From Haliotis asinina (taxonomy: Eukaryota > Mollusca > Gastropoda > Lepetellida > Haliotidae): DNA of 64,000 nucleotides. Shown here in pieces: positions 33,301 through 45,450 of the stretch; the stretch's first letter is position 1, and every line of letters begins with the position of its first letter. The notes beneath the pieces were generated by a model. It saw only the letters and a list, made by a program, of their open reading frames with translations, searched no databases and had not been told where the DNA came from. The DNA is taken from NCBI RefSeq assembly GCF_037392515.1, contig NC_090281.1, positions 49,390,645 to 49,454,644 of the forward strand, written 5' to 3'. A program made the position numbers and the translations under genes.

Positions 33301-36300
33301 CGCACGCCTTTTAGGAATATTGCACCAATATCACTGCTGGGGACACCAGAAAAGGTTTTGTATAATTTTTCATAATTTCTGGTGACCAGAGTGAAAAAAG
33401 ACCATGCTTTTTCACTCCATAAGTAAGAATTGTTTTCACATAAAATGTTTTTTGAGTTAGTAGACTTGTAAAAGTTTCAAAAGAAGTACTGTTAAAAGTT
33501 TACTTGTTTTATCTATTTTAATCAGGTCTCAACCTCTTATGTAGATATGTGAGTAAAATGGAGAACTTTATATGTTTTTCAAATGGGTTTCTTAGAAATA
33601 TCATATATCATGTGTGTTAACTCTTTACTTCAGGGTTTGTTGTCAGAGAAGATCTTGAACAGGTGCTAGTCATAAAAGACAAAAACAGCAAAGTAAGTAA
33701 TAAAAGTTAATATATAAAGAAAAATATTGCACTGCTAGTGATATATTGTGCTCAAAGTATTGCACATGCTGAATCAGTGCTCATGAAATGACTTGAGCAA
33801 AGACTTTAACATCAAGGGGAGTCAAATCTTAGGACACTTATGTTCATGGTAATGCTAAAAGGGGCTTGAGTCATTGTCAGTTTTTGTTGCTGCCAATTAT
33901 TGTTTAATAACAATTAATTAAGAGTATAATTTTCCTTTTCTGAATGATTAATGCAAAAGTAGTTTGATTTGATGTATTAAGTAGACTAATTGATAAATCA
34001 AAAATCAGTATATTACTATTTCTTGTTTGGTGCAAGATGTTTAGGCAATAACAGTTCTGTTACACCATTTACTGATATTTGTCAAACAAACAGTTTATGT
34101 GGAGCTCGGTAGGTGATAACTCTAATGGGAAAATAGTTCTTTAGGCTGGTTGCCTTTGTTTGACTTCTTGCTACTGTTGAATGTGGACTGGTGTCAAACT
34201 TTTACAGTAACATGTTCTCAGAAAGCTTGTAGTAGCCAGCGCAACTACTACTTACATGTTGGTTTTATCCATTTAATTTAATCAATCATAGATGAAGTGT
34301 TCAGGCAATCAAAGCAAGTTTTCTTTGTCATTGTGGCTTGTTGTCTAAAACCTAAAACTGAAAAATAAACATGCTGAAATGTGTCATCATAGTTTTTTTT
34401 TTCCATTTTGAAACTTTTATGTTAAATTGTACTTAGTTCAAGTGAAGTGGTAAGTCAAGTTAATTTTATTTGAGACAGGAAGAACAGTCTTTAACTGTTA
34501 ACTCAAATCTTATGTGTTTGAAAGTGGCATTCAGAAGTTATACATCTAATACAGAGACAGTGGGAATGTTCACACAGGTAATACCAGTAGTTAATAAATC
34601 TTGACTAAGACGGGCACTAGATTATATATAGATTATGGTTTGTTGTGCAAGGTGATGACTAGGATTGATTGGTTAGACGGCGTGACTGATACTTTTTGAT
34701 GCATTGTATTCCAATCATATGCATTGATGCTCATTGCATCTATCACTGGATTGTCAGGCCTTGACATGGTAAGTGTGACCACAATATACAGACTGCCACC
34801 ACATAGCTGGAAATATATAAACAACATTCAAAGTCCTACTGAAAACGTTGATTTGCTGGTTTGCGGTCTATGGTTGCACTCAGCAATATTCCAGTTATAC
34901 AGTGGTGGTCTGTAATTAACCAAATGTGGACCAGACATTCCAGTGAGTAACATCATGAGCACTGATCTATGTCATTAGGACACAAAGACATGTGCAACCA
35001 TGTCAGCAAGCCTGGCCACCCAATCCCATTTGTTGCCTCTTACAACAAGCATTGGTGACTAAAGACCTGTTCTAACTAAGATCTTTGTGTGGAAAACAGC
35101 AAGGATCTAGGATAAGGTCAAAATGAGTGAAGCTCCAGTAAAATAAGTCTAATGCCTGTTTTTCCTTGTGATTTTCTGACCCTGTTGCTCTTTTCAGTTC
35201 AATTTGTGGAAATTCCCTGGCGGGTTGTCAGATCTAGGAGAGGATATAGGTAGGTACATTATTCACTCTAGGGTGAGGTTATAGGGAGGTACATATTCAC
35301 TCTACTGTGAGGATATAGGTAGGTACATATTCACTCTAGGGTGAGGATATAGGTGGGTACATTATTCGCTCTAGGGTGAGGATATAGGTGGGTACATTAT
35401 TGACTTGAGGGGGAGGATATCAGTAAGTACATTATTCACTCTAGGATGAGGATATAGGTAGGTACATTATTCACTCTAGGGTGAGGTTATAGGGAGGTAC
35501 ATATTCACTCTACTGTGAGGATATAGGTAGGTACATATTCACTCTAGGGTGAGGATATAGGTGGGTACATTATTTGCTCTAGGGTGAGGATATAGGTGGG
35601 GAGGATATCAGTAAGTACATTATTCACTCTAGGATGAGGATATAGGTAGGTACATTATTCACTCTAGGGTGAGGTTATAGGGAGGTACATATTCACTCTA
35701 CTGTGAGGATATAGGTAGGTACATATTCACTCTAGGGTGAGGATATAGGTGGGTACATTATTTGCTCTAGGGTGAGGATATAGGTGGGGAGGATATCAGT
35801 AAGTACATTATTCACTCTAGGATGAGGATATAGGTAGGTACATTATTCACTCTAGGGTGAGGTTATAGGGAGGTACATATTCACTCTACTGTGAGGATAT
35901 AGGTAGGTACATATTCACTCTAGGGTGAGGATATAGGTGGGTACATTATTCACTCTAGTGGGGAAATTGGTAGGCACATTCTTGACTTGAGGGGGAGGAT
36001 ATCAGTAATTACATTATCCACTTTAGAGGAGGAAACAGATATGTACATCATTTACTCTAGGGGAGAATACATTCAGGTACAATATTCACCCTAGGGGAGG
36101 ATATAGGTACGTACAGCATTTAGTCTAGGGTGAGGATATAGGTAGGTACATTATTCACTCTAGGGAAGTATATAGGAAAGTACATTATTCACTCTAGGGG
36201 AGTATATAGGAAAGTACATTATTCACTCTAGGGGAGGAACTGTGTAGGAGAAACCACGACTACAAGGGTTTCCGACTCTCAGGGTTCACAATCTCTTGTA

Positions 36301-39300
36301 AACCTTAGTGGGAGTCTTTATCTGCGGAATGCATATGCTCTGCACACGCTACCCTTGAGAGAGAATGGGTTGCCGGTTTGAAACCAGGTATATTGGAACT
36401 TTCTGATAATGTGATATTTTACTAACAGTGATAGCAAGACAAAGTTATTTCAAAACCTAGACTTAGAAATTGTCAGTGCAAAGTCACATTTCAGGGATTT
36501 CAATACACTTCCCATGGATTTACAATTCACATCCCGGAGATTTACAATACACAGCCCAGGGATTTACAAAACACAGCCCGGGGATTTACAATACACATCT
36601 CTGATTATTTGGTGTAACCATGTGATACAATCTTGAAACGACTGTCTGAGACGACTGTTATACATGGTCCAGGCTGACAAAGGCAGGTGCATTATTCACT
36701 CTGGGGAGTGTGAATTCACTGTGTACACATTTACTTGACTGACTTTCACTGCTTAATTTAAGTAAGCTATCTTATACACTGAATTGTGTGCACACTCAAT
36801 TTAAACATTATTAAACATTTTTATAGCAGTTTTAAGTTTGTCAGAATATATTCCACTCATTTTAAAAATCAAGTTGAGAGGCATTTTGTTTACATATAGT
36901 CAGTAGTGATATTCCAAATAAAATAAAAAGGTATTTTTTCCATATAACATGGTTGTATGGTAAACATGTGTGTATCCTTATCCCTTGGAGTGTATGGTCT
37001 CATGTACCCCTCATTGTAGCAGTGTGATCATGTGCCTGCCGGCTTGGTTAACACTGCTACAAAGAGGAGTACATCAAAATGTGTTACCCTTGAGGAAAGC
37101 ATACAACTTATTATTAAAACTTTTTTTATGAATTAGCCAAGTCTCAAAATGTGAAATGTGACAAAGAAGAAAATGCTAACTGTATATATTCGGCCCACAG
37201 AACATAAGCAAAATGTTACAAAACTTATTTACAATTTGCTGTCAATATGAGTTAATTATTTGATATAACTATGATTAAAACCATTCTTGTTTTCATCTCT
37301 AACATTTCAGAGTACAGTGAATTACCCAACACACACTCGAATTATGACAAATGTGTACCATCCAACACTCACACTCCTCCGTCACTGACTCAAATGCACA
37401 GTTTTGGGAAACTTTGAAAATTAAAATCAAACATAATATTTTATATAAATCACTAAACTTTCAGTGTTAGAAACAGTAATCCTTACATTCTTTATTTCAT
37501 GCCATTCAATTTTGATTAGTGATGCTGGTCTATGAAGCATGCATAAAATCTGCAAAATTTGCCATGGTCTTGTTCAGCCTCACTGACGTTTGTGGTGTTG
37601 TGCCAGTATATCAAGGGTTTACTGTCAGTGTTCTCAAATGAGTCTGGAGATAAAAGACCCCAAAAAGATGTTACAATAAAAATACTGTTATTTATGTGAA
37701 AGAATCTCATGTTAGAGGCAGGAGCACATAGCTCATCTGCGCAGTCATGCTACAAACATATGTCTGAAAACAACATATATAATTTTCATTGAGATGGATC
37801 ATGTTTTAATGAATTTTAAAAAGGATAAATATTTCTACAAATATTTGCAAATTTTATAGAGATGGTGGAGTAGCTTAGGGCTTGAAACATTTGTTTGTCA
37901 CACTGAAGACCCAGGTTCGATTCCTGACATGCGTACAATGTGTGAAAATCTGATGTTCTCTGCCATGATATTGATGGAATATTGCTGTAAGCAGAGTGAA
38001 ACCCAACTCACTCACTCAATACAACTTTCTTAATACTCAGTCAGTAATTCATGCTTATGCTTCAAAAATGAGTGTTAATGCAGAAAATGCAGAATGTGAA
38101 GCAGAAATTCACTTGACACTGTAGCTGTTAACGTTATGTAGGGTGGTCAAGAAGTTGTCAAAGAAGGGTTCCATGTTTAATTTTGCTGGTGGTTTGCAAA
38201 TCCACCACACTGAAAAGTAGAAAAAGAAAACCAAAAAAACAAAATAAAATACCATTCTTGGCAATATTAAATTGAGATAAAGAATGAGATAATGTTAAAT
38301 ATCATTGTAAATGGTTTCTTTGAAAGAGGATTCACTGCTAAAAACAAATACATAGTGCTTGAAATAATACCGATCCAAATGAGCCATGTCCTTATCTATT
38401 CTTGTAGTCTGATAGAAGTAAAAATTGTGACATCCATGTGCCTTCTGAGTGCACTTACAGTGTTCACGAATAGTGTCTGACCCTCTGACAAATCTGGCAG
38501 ATTTGCCAACGGTCAGACAAAAGTCCCCAACCTGCTGGCCCCAGTGTCTGACTGAATATGTCACAATAACTTTTGTCTGAAGTTGTTATTTGTGGCATGT
38601 AATACTTGTTCACTGTTTCTAAATTTATGTTTATAATGTTTGTCATTATATAATGTTAATAATTTCAAAACCAATAATGAGAAATGTGAAATCTGAAGTG
38701 TGTGTTTAATTTTATCCTGTGGGTCCTGTGAATTTTCACTGGGTCAGACAGACATCTGAAAGGATCCAATGTCCTGTGACTGTGAAACACCATTCGTTAA
38801 CACTGCACTTAAGTGGCATAGATTTAGGAAACTGATAACGATGATTTGCTAAACTCTTATTTCAAGCACTGATATGCTCAAATGGAGACAAAATGTACAT
38901 TGTAAAGGTATACATGTAACTGAAATTTGTAAACAAATCCCCATATCAAAATTTCAGAATTTTTAGGATTGACTGGCTCAGTAATTGTCTTGTTGCGAAT
39001 GTAACCTGTAATCCACTGCCATTGTGTGTGACCTGTACAATAAAAATCAGGACAATATTCACAGAACCTTTTGAATTTCTTCATTTCATTCATTCACTCT
39101 TTGTCCTCACAAATGGACTCCCTCCATTGAGCCATGTTTCTATTAATCACACAGCACCTAAATGCCATTGTCATATGCCCTATAAAAATACCACAGCATT
39201 TGAAAAGAATTCAATGACTCCATCTTCACCCATAGCAGAAACACTGTTACTTTGTCCATTCTTCATTGACAGCGTAAGTCCCCAAATCCCTGTCTACTGC

Positions 39301-42300
39301 TTCAACTATTATTTAATGATGATAAATAGTTCCTAATCAAACCTCTTTGTGACTTCAAAGGTGTGAGTAGAACTCCACAGCTCAGCCTAGCCACTCAGAC
39401 ATTTCAAGTAGAGAATTAGTATAGATAATTTCCAATCTACAATAGACGCATGTAAGACAGGGAACTCTCCTCTTTGATGTACAAAGCGTTGAAGGCATTT
39501 TGGGTACCACAAGGACCAGGTCAATGTTGGGGTAACATAGTCCTTGTTTTGACGTACGTGTTCGTCTCAAGTCTTGTTAGTTGCGGGTGTATCGGAAGAT
39601 AATTCGTACCTCTTAAACAGGATAGAGGGAGATAATCATCCACTTAAACTAAGCTTTTGTTTCAACCAGTGAGTGAAGGAAAGTTATGTATTGGCTGTCT
39701 TGCATTATTCACAATTGACATTCAAGCAAAAATCAATTCTTTTTGTCCTTAGAGGGACATTTTTTGTGATGTTTATGACAGCTGTTAGCTTACAGATTTG
39801 AGTTTTGGTTTGTTTTTTTCGTAAGATCTACATTTCTAGAATGTAATGTGGTACATATGTCCCTGAACTGAGATGACCTGCAAATGTATATAACATGCTG
39901 TGATATAGCCAGTATGCCTTTTTCTCTAATTTTTTCTGCTTACTTTTTCAAGGAACTTACAGATCAGGTGCTTATTAGGGTTGTAGGAAAAAAGTCCTCG
40001 GTACAAAAATCCTTTTGTGATAATAAGTGATTTAGTTATATCTATTTGACAAACTTGATTTTAAATGCCTGGTGCTTGTTAGAGACATGGCACTTATTGC
40101 ACTTACTGGATGTACCATAATGAACTGTTAGTGAGCATTACATACAAGTACCCAGTGCTTATTTCTTAAACAGCTGCTTTGCCCCAATACTTATTTGAGA
40201 CCCTCGCTTATCAGAGGAAATATGGTACTGCTGAATACAGCATTAAACAAACCTCACTTACTCACTCATCTCTTCATACAGGCAAAAGATTAACTTGACA
40301 ATTGCTATAAGACTCTGGACACACAACAGTTTGTAATGAATACCAAACCACACCAGCAGATATTATAATGGTTAATGAATTGTTAAATAGATCCAAATAA
40401 ACATGTGCACACTTAATTAAACAAAAGTGTGTTCAGTGCTTTCAAAAAAGTGCACCTTGCTGCTCAATATATGATTATCTGCTGGCACGATCATCTGTCT
40501 GAGAATGGTAATGACAAATCATCTCAGTTAACAAATATTGCTTATCCAACATTTTTGTGTTTAAAAGTGAAATATGCAATGACAGTTTATCTTTTCTGAT
40601 GATATCCAACTAAATATCAGACATCCTTACCAGGGTTTAACATATTCTGTTAAATAAACTACACATTGAATTGTTTGGATAAGGCTAATACAGGCAGTTT
40701 TTCTGTAAGGCAAAAGAGATTTACATTCTTTTTGAAAGATAAGCTTTGCAGTAGATATGAAGCTGTTTTTTATGCTTATGGCTTCGTCATAATATGCTCA
40801 GTTAAGTGAGGTAGAACATTTCTCAGCGTATACAAGATCTCAATGATTGGCAGACAGCAGTAAAGCATACTGCACACCTTGTAGAAGTGCAGGGTATGAA
40901 TGTCTGTTTCACTAAGTGGCAGCTGACTACACAAGTGGCAGGTCAGGATTAGAAACTTATGTTAATTGTATACATGCTTGACAGATTTGTCTGTACTGTG
41001 AATGGAGATCCATTAATGAGGAACTATTTGAAATATTATGTTTGTAACAGGGAAAAAATGAATGAACATGCTACTTTTGTCACCTAACTCCATATAGATA
41101 GACTATTTATCTTAATCTATCATGCTGTCACCCTTAATTTGCTCCACCCATTAATTTAAAAAATGATCTGTTTAGCAATGAAATTGTTTCATGTCTGTGA
41201 TAAACTAGTAACAGATGTTACATGTCTTGAACAGAAACAAGACTAATTATTCAGAAAACATATGTACATTTGTTAACTATATATAGTACAAGCAGTCAAA
41301 AAATGTTACAGGGAATGCAAAACATATTTACAATAATGAAGTATATATTTACTGAGGTAAAACAGTTGTTTAACTTGTTCTGAAGTGTTTCCATTGAAGT
41401 TTTTCGTAAACATTTTTTTCATGAAAATAGTATTTAAGATTGATCGAGAATTTATAGTATCTATATAGTGAAATAGACTACTTACTTGATGTGTTTGTGC
41501 AAAATATGTAGTGAAATGTAGACAATGATTTTTGGATGCGCCTAGCATTCGAAATTAATGTTGGTCCTTTGGCCCAAAGCCAACTGAAAACCACGTGGAC
41601 CCAGACGTTTTGTTTTTGCTCAGCGTTTGCAGCTTTTCAGGGTAAGGGCAAACACTGAATGCACAAGTTAAATGTTCACCTCATTCAGCACTGACAGTCT
41701 GTCTTACAGTCCCTAAGCACATTATTGTCCCTATTGCCTATCCCTCCCTGCAGTGCTGAAGCTCTAAAAGACGCAAGTCTGGATTTCTTGAGTTCTGAAT
41801 CTCACATCTGACAGGGGCTCCTTTTCAGTGTAAATGGGTTTATTTGTTACTATCAAATTTACTAATATTCATAGATGAAGCATTAGTCTGAACCACTGAG
41901 AATCCCCTTTCACAGAAAAGTGACCAGCTGAGTGAATGATAGCAATGGTCACTTGATCAAAGTGACAAGATATATACAATAAACAAGCCAGCTCCATGAT
42001 AAGACTAATACAGCGAGATTTATGGAAAGATGATTCCTTCATAATAAAGATACTGTGCTAACAATATGATTGCATTAGTTAGAAAGCCCGCTTTGTGTGG
42101 TTGAAACTTTCTCCAGTATTGTAGTCATAGGAGTTAAGTGTGACATTTGTGATAATAACCCAATTTGAAGGAGGCCATGTCGAAGCTAAGATCCTCAGAC
42201 TTTTCAGTTGAAGGATGATCTTCTGGCCAGACAGATAAAGTGCGACTGTATTGGAAATAAACAATGTAATCTTCAAGGCCTGTCTGTTGTGGGAAGACTA

Positions 42301-43541
42301 AAGACTGTAATATATGTCTGTACATTTCACACGTTTCTGATCCAGTGTCATGTCCCAAGCTTTATGAAACATGTCTATCTCAATTACACTCTTCTAAGTG
42401 CCTGTTTCCATGTACTCTAAGATACCCACAGTGACAATTTGACATGTAATTGCCATTCTAGATTGAATGTGTGCATACCTACCTTTGTACTTACTTGATA
42501 CAAACCAACATCAAAGGAATATACAAACATATATACTCAAGTTAATCTCAAATGTAATATTCTTTTTCCCTTTCCTAGGAGTAGAAGTTATGCTGTTAAT
42601 GTAATAATCAATGGCAATTGTGTTTCTTTTATAAAGCTTTACCATTTCTTGTCTAGGGGATAGCTAAGTTACTGGCATGAAGGTAATACTGTACAAGACT
42701 TATCACCTAGTGGAGGGGTGGAGAGATTTGAGGGGGCAGACAAAAAATTGATAACACTGGTGTTGTTGTGGGGCTGCAAGGGGCATGTGTGACCTGTTGG
42801 TGTAAGTCACTGTATCTCATTTCGGAGAGTTTGAATCTTCAGCTGATTTATACATAGGTTCTGGGTTTCAACAATGTCCATAAAGTGCTTCACTGAGAGG
42901 GACCGCTGGGGTAGCCTTACGGTTTAAGCATCTGCTCGTCACCTGACGACCTGGATTTGTTTCCCTACATGGGCACAATGTGTGATGTCTACCTCAGGTG
43001 TTCCCAGTCAAGATATTGCTGAAATATTGCTAAAAGTGACATAAGACTAAATTAACACACTCACTTTAGGGCATTACACCCACATTTAGCAGGCCCTTCA
43101 GAACTAACACTTTATTACTGAAATAGCTAATAGCTGAAAGTGGCATTAAAGTCATTCACTTACTCTCTCTAAATCCCCTAGATAAAAGGATTGTGATCCC
43201 AGGTATTGTGAATTTATTTATTGTACTTGGTATGTGTTTCCCAACTGCTGAACACCCCCTGTTTGGCCACTCATCAACCAAAGGACACTCATGTAATCAT
43301 AAACTCAACAGCTGACCCAAAAGTCAGGGACTGCTCACTTACTCAACTTGCCCACCACTTACAACACACACACATGCTCACCCTGTCCCTCAACTGGTCA
43401 ACCATAAACACACTGCTCACGCACTTGTCTACTACCAATACTCACTCAATATTTTCCAATACCCATTCATGAACTCATTGTTTTTTGTTGTAGGTGATAC
43501 AGCAGTAAGAGAGGTATTTGAAGAAACAGGTGTTAAAACAG
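30168..43541 (+). CDS. NUDT6: NUDT6 (Nudix hydrolase 6), first five coding exons
   Basis: NUDT6 belongs to the Nudix hydrolases, which cleave nucleoside diphosphates linked to another moiety using Mg2+. Exons 30168-30357, 32964-33170, 33634-33692, 35198-35249 and 43494-43541 join in phase to 185 residues. Conserved pieces are SAVWLQVPL, HGFTFHHAEGD, ATHQIGASG and NLWKFPGG. The Nudix box GX5EX7REUXEEXGU is complete, running from GLSDLGEDIG at the end of exon 4 to DTAVREVFEETGV in exon 5. The catalytic glutamates of REVFEE are present. The N-terminus (MALCKTAGMHVLRCMRCRLP) is Arg/Cys-rich and could be a mitochondrial presequence. An upstream GTG-initiated extension is open but less likely. The roughly 130 C-terminal residues expected from vertebrates were not found in the remaining 20 kb. 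Introns 1 and 4 contain splice-junction minisatellites. Confidence 0.92.
30427..30600 (-). repeat. SINE family B copy
   Basis: The plus strand reads TATGGTGACTGTCTGTTAA, then GACAATCCAGTGATCAACAT, then ACAACTGGGATATGATGAC. It lies in NUDT6 intron 1. Confidence 0.7.
30838..31046 (+). repeat. 43-bp splice-acceptor minisatellite, upstream segment
   Basis: About five units containing TATTATTACACAGAGTGCC, the NUDT6 exon 2 acceptor and first bases. It is cut off at 31046 by unrelated sequence. Confidence 0.9.
31059..31782. mobile_element. Possible insertion interrupting the 43-bp array
   Basis: About 0.72 kb of non-repeat sequence bounded by TTTCTAAGATG (31059) and its exact reverse complement CATCTTAGAAA (31772-31782). 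No transposase frame was seen and no target duplication is clear. The inside has two diverged copies of a block with TTCGATTACGAGGGGGCAG-like and ACATTGTGACGTAATGCAAA motifs. Confidence 0.5.
31783..32963 (+). repeat. 43-bp minisatellite of the NUDT6 exon 2 splice acceptor
   Basis: About 27 units, for example 31831 and 31874, 43 bp apart. Each carries GCTATATTATTACACAG|AGTGCCT, then CAGAGCTGGGATG or variants. The real exon starts AGTGCCTGCAGTCCTGG, so each unit copies about 17 exonic bases plus the acceptor. No stop interrupts long stretches in any of the three forward frames. Confidence 0.95.
32964..33170 (+). CDS. NUDT6: NUDT6 exon 2
   Basis: The acceptor TCATTACACAG is the last of the 43-bp array. 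It encodes CLQSWQAEDRSAVWLQVPL through LKLWLHPSQ to ATHQIGASG. Donor TCAG|GTATCT. Confidence 0.92.
33235..33306 (+). repeat. (GTGTGC)n / (GCGTGC)n microsatellite
   Basis: An alternating purine-pyrimidine run, grading from GTGTGC to GCGTGC, 65 bp after NUDT6 exon 2. It could adopt Z-DNA. Confidence 0.92.
33634..33692 (+). CDS. NUDT6: NUDT6 exon 3
   Basis: It encodes GFVVREDLEQVLVIKDKNSK, the first strands of the Nudix fold. Acceptor TTTACTTCAG, donor AAA|GTAAGT. Confidence 0.92.
34655..34815 (+). repeat. SINE family B, diverged
   Basis: It has TGCATTGATGCTCATTGCAT, ATCACTGGATTGTCAGGCC and AGACTGCCACCACATAGCTGG. It lies in NUDT6 intron 3. Confidence 0.6.
34868..35085 (-). repeat. SINE family B copy
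   Basis: The plus strand has GCACTCAGCAATATTCCAG, then CATTCCAGTGAGTAACATC, then CCACCCAATCCCATTTGTTG. It sits 110 bp before NUDT6 exon 4. Confidence 0.75.
35198..35249 (+). CDS. NUDT6: NUDT6 exon 4 (Nudix box, first part)
   Basis: It encodes FNLWKFPGGLSDLGEDI plus one base. Acceptor CTCTTTTCAG, donor ATAG|GTAGGT. Its last 16 bases recur throughout the array that follows. Confidence 0.93.
35234..36240 (+). repeat. 35-bp minisatellite of the NUDT6 exon 4 splice donor
   Basis: About 25 units containing GAGGATATAGGTAGGTACA, the last exonic bases and donor of exon 4, plus ATTCACTCTAGGGT. Variants include TTATAGGGAGG and ATATCAGTAAG. A 188-bp higher-order unit repeats: AGGATATCAGTAAG occurs at 35414, 35602 and 35790. 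The final units drift. Confidence 0.95.
36241..37860 (+). other. NUDT6 intron 4, middle
   Basis: No exon seen. It contains a short 24-bp array near 36490-36600 (TTTACAATACACAGCCC units) and AT-rich sequence. Confidence 0.5.
36490..36600 (+). repeat. 24-bp tandem repeat, ~4-5 copies
   Basis: Units read GGGATTTACAATACACAGCC with small changes. Confidence 0.88.
37862..38017 (+). repeat. SINE family A copy
   Basis: GTGGAGTAGCTTAGGGCTTG and CCAGGTTCGATTCCTGACAT (A- and B-box-like) are followed by an AACTCACTCACTCAA tail. Confidence 0.8.
38018..42902 (+). other. NUDT6 intron 4, 3' part
   Basis: 4.9 kb of AT-rich sequence. Scattered open frames under 105 codons match no protein known to me. No exon supported. 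Confidence 0.5.
42903..43067 (+). repeat. SINE family A copy
   Basis: GGGGTAGCCTTACGGTTTAAG at the head, GGGCACAATGTGTGATG in the body and ACACACTCAC at the tail. Confidence 0.78.
43494..43541 (+). CDS. NUDT6: NUDT6 exon 5 (Nudix box, catalytic part)
   Basis: It encodes GDTAVREVFEETGVKT after TTTTTTGTTGTAG. Donor ACAG|GTAACA, phase 1. Confidence 0.93.
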
Positions 43542-43661
43542 GTAACACAATTATGCATATATAATCTTCTGAGACACGATCCACAAACCTGTGCACTATG
43601 CCATTCATAGGCCAATGATGAAGTATAGAGTTCTGATATGTATAGTAATGTTATGATCAGG

Positions 43662-43808
43662 GCTCTGTTTCACAAAGTTCTCGTTAGTCTATGATCTCAT
43701 CACTTTTCTTGTAGCATTGAAGCTTCCTATGTTACAGTGTAGGTGTGTAGGCTATGAGGAAAGTTACGATATCTTAGGCATACAAGAGCTTTGTGCAACG
43801 GGCTGAGG
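43662..43808. mobile_element. Foldback MITE-like element, ~147 bp
   Basis: GGGCTCTGTTTCACAAAG at the left pairs with GAGCTTTGTGCAACGGGCT at the right. It starts 120 bp after NUDT6 exon 5. Confidence 0.6.
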
Positions 43809-45070
43809 ACCCTGAATAAATTCCTTGAGGAGCAATCCATGCAAGGTACAACCCACTGTCCCAAGAAACAATGAACACCTGGAGAACATGGTGACTCACA
43901 CTCATAAGTGCCATTTGTCAGTATGGTTGCAGTTGAGAGAAAATGCATCCTGACAGTGATTGTTAGTCATGTGACAGTGAAAATGGTCAATCTTTGCAAA
44001 ATATTGGTCTTTGTGAATATTAAGTATTTCAATGAGATTTTGTCATGAGACAGGCCATGATCACACAATTACATTTACAAAGTGGTCAAATGTAACATAT
44101 GTTATATTCAGGATATTCTCAGTAAAGCACAGATCTTAGTACTTTTGTTGCATAGAGTCCCACCTAATCAGCAGCCTACAAATTCAGACATCTAACTTAC
44201 CCTGCCACCGCCACTGAGGCAGATCATTGTTTTTTTTTGTTTCATGGACTGTTTCTGAGGCCATTATTCCAATACTCTTTAGAAAAGTACTAGCAAGTGT
44301 CACTGGATTGATTTACGATAAAACATCTATTCAAGTAGAAGTTAAGCAATCATGCAAATAATGTGGAAAATAACTTTTTTTTTATTATAAAACAAAACTT
44401 TTTTTGAAAAGAAAACTTCAATTAGATTTAAAATATTTTGCACAAAAATGTTCCCTAAGATATGGCTGATATAGACAGATAAGAAAGTCTAGTATGATAT
44501 TTGTTTAGAAATATGTGTTTTGCATATTTGGGAAAGTTCACACCAACAGTTCTAAAGACTTTGTCCCAACAATTACAGATGTCTTTGAAAATGAACAAAT
44601 GAACTGTTCCTTTGATTTACTGTCAGGTTGATAAGCCTGTCGATCACACATCAGAGGCAGTACTGATTGTGCTGAACATGCTATTTGTTATCTTTAAGTT
44701 GTTATGAGAAAACTACTTACACCTGAAGGATATTTACAATAAAATGCTTAGCAGGATAATTTGTTTTGTCACATTGGATGGAGAGTTGGAGAGACATCAC
44801 CCAAGTGAAGAATCACCAATCAGCACAAACTTAATCATTTAATGAGATAACCTCTGTCACTGACACTGACACCTCTGCTCCATGCCAGTCACTTCAAGAA
44901 GCATTGAACCATCATGGGCTCTCTACATGTTGTGTGGGGAAGGAGCTAGACTTGGGCAGCCATGCTTTCCTAATGTCTCATGATGACCCAAATTTAATTA
45001 CCTTTATGATGTTGACACAATTCATGATGGCATGACCAAATTTCCAGTGGTGATGTTCCAAATAATACTG
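43809..45070. other. No gene seen
   Basis: AT-rich. It would be NUDT6 intron 5 if the gene continues rightward. Confidence 0.45.
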
Positions 45071-45450
45071 ATTGTGCTGTTGTGACAGTACTGATAGTGC
45101 CTGTGTTGTGACATTACTGATGATGACACTTGTTGTGACATTACTGATATTGACACGTATTGTAACATTACTGATGATTACACACATTTTAACTGATGGC
45201 ACCTGTTCACCTGTTGTGACATTACTGATGATGACACTTGTTGTGAAATCACTGCTGAGGACACCTGTTGTGCTGATGTCAGGTGTTATAACATTACTGA
45301 TAATGACACCTGTTGTAACATTACCAATAATGACACCTGTTGTGGCATTACCAATAACAACACCTGTTGTGACATTGCTTGTAATGACACTTGTGATATT
45401 ACTGATGACACTTGTGATATTACTGAAATACTATTGATAATGGTAGCACC
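45071..45450 (+). repeat. ~28-30 bp minisatellite
   Basis: Diverged units such as TGTGACATTACTGATGATG and ACACCTGTTGT, about 13 copies. No link to a known splice junction. Confidence 0.9.
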
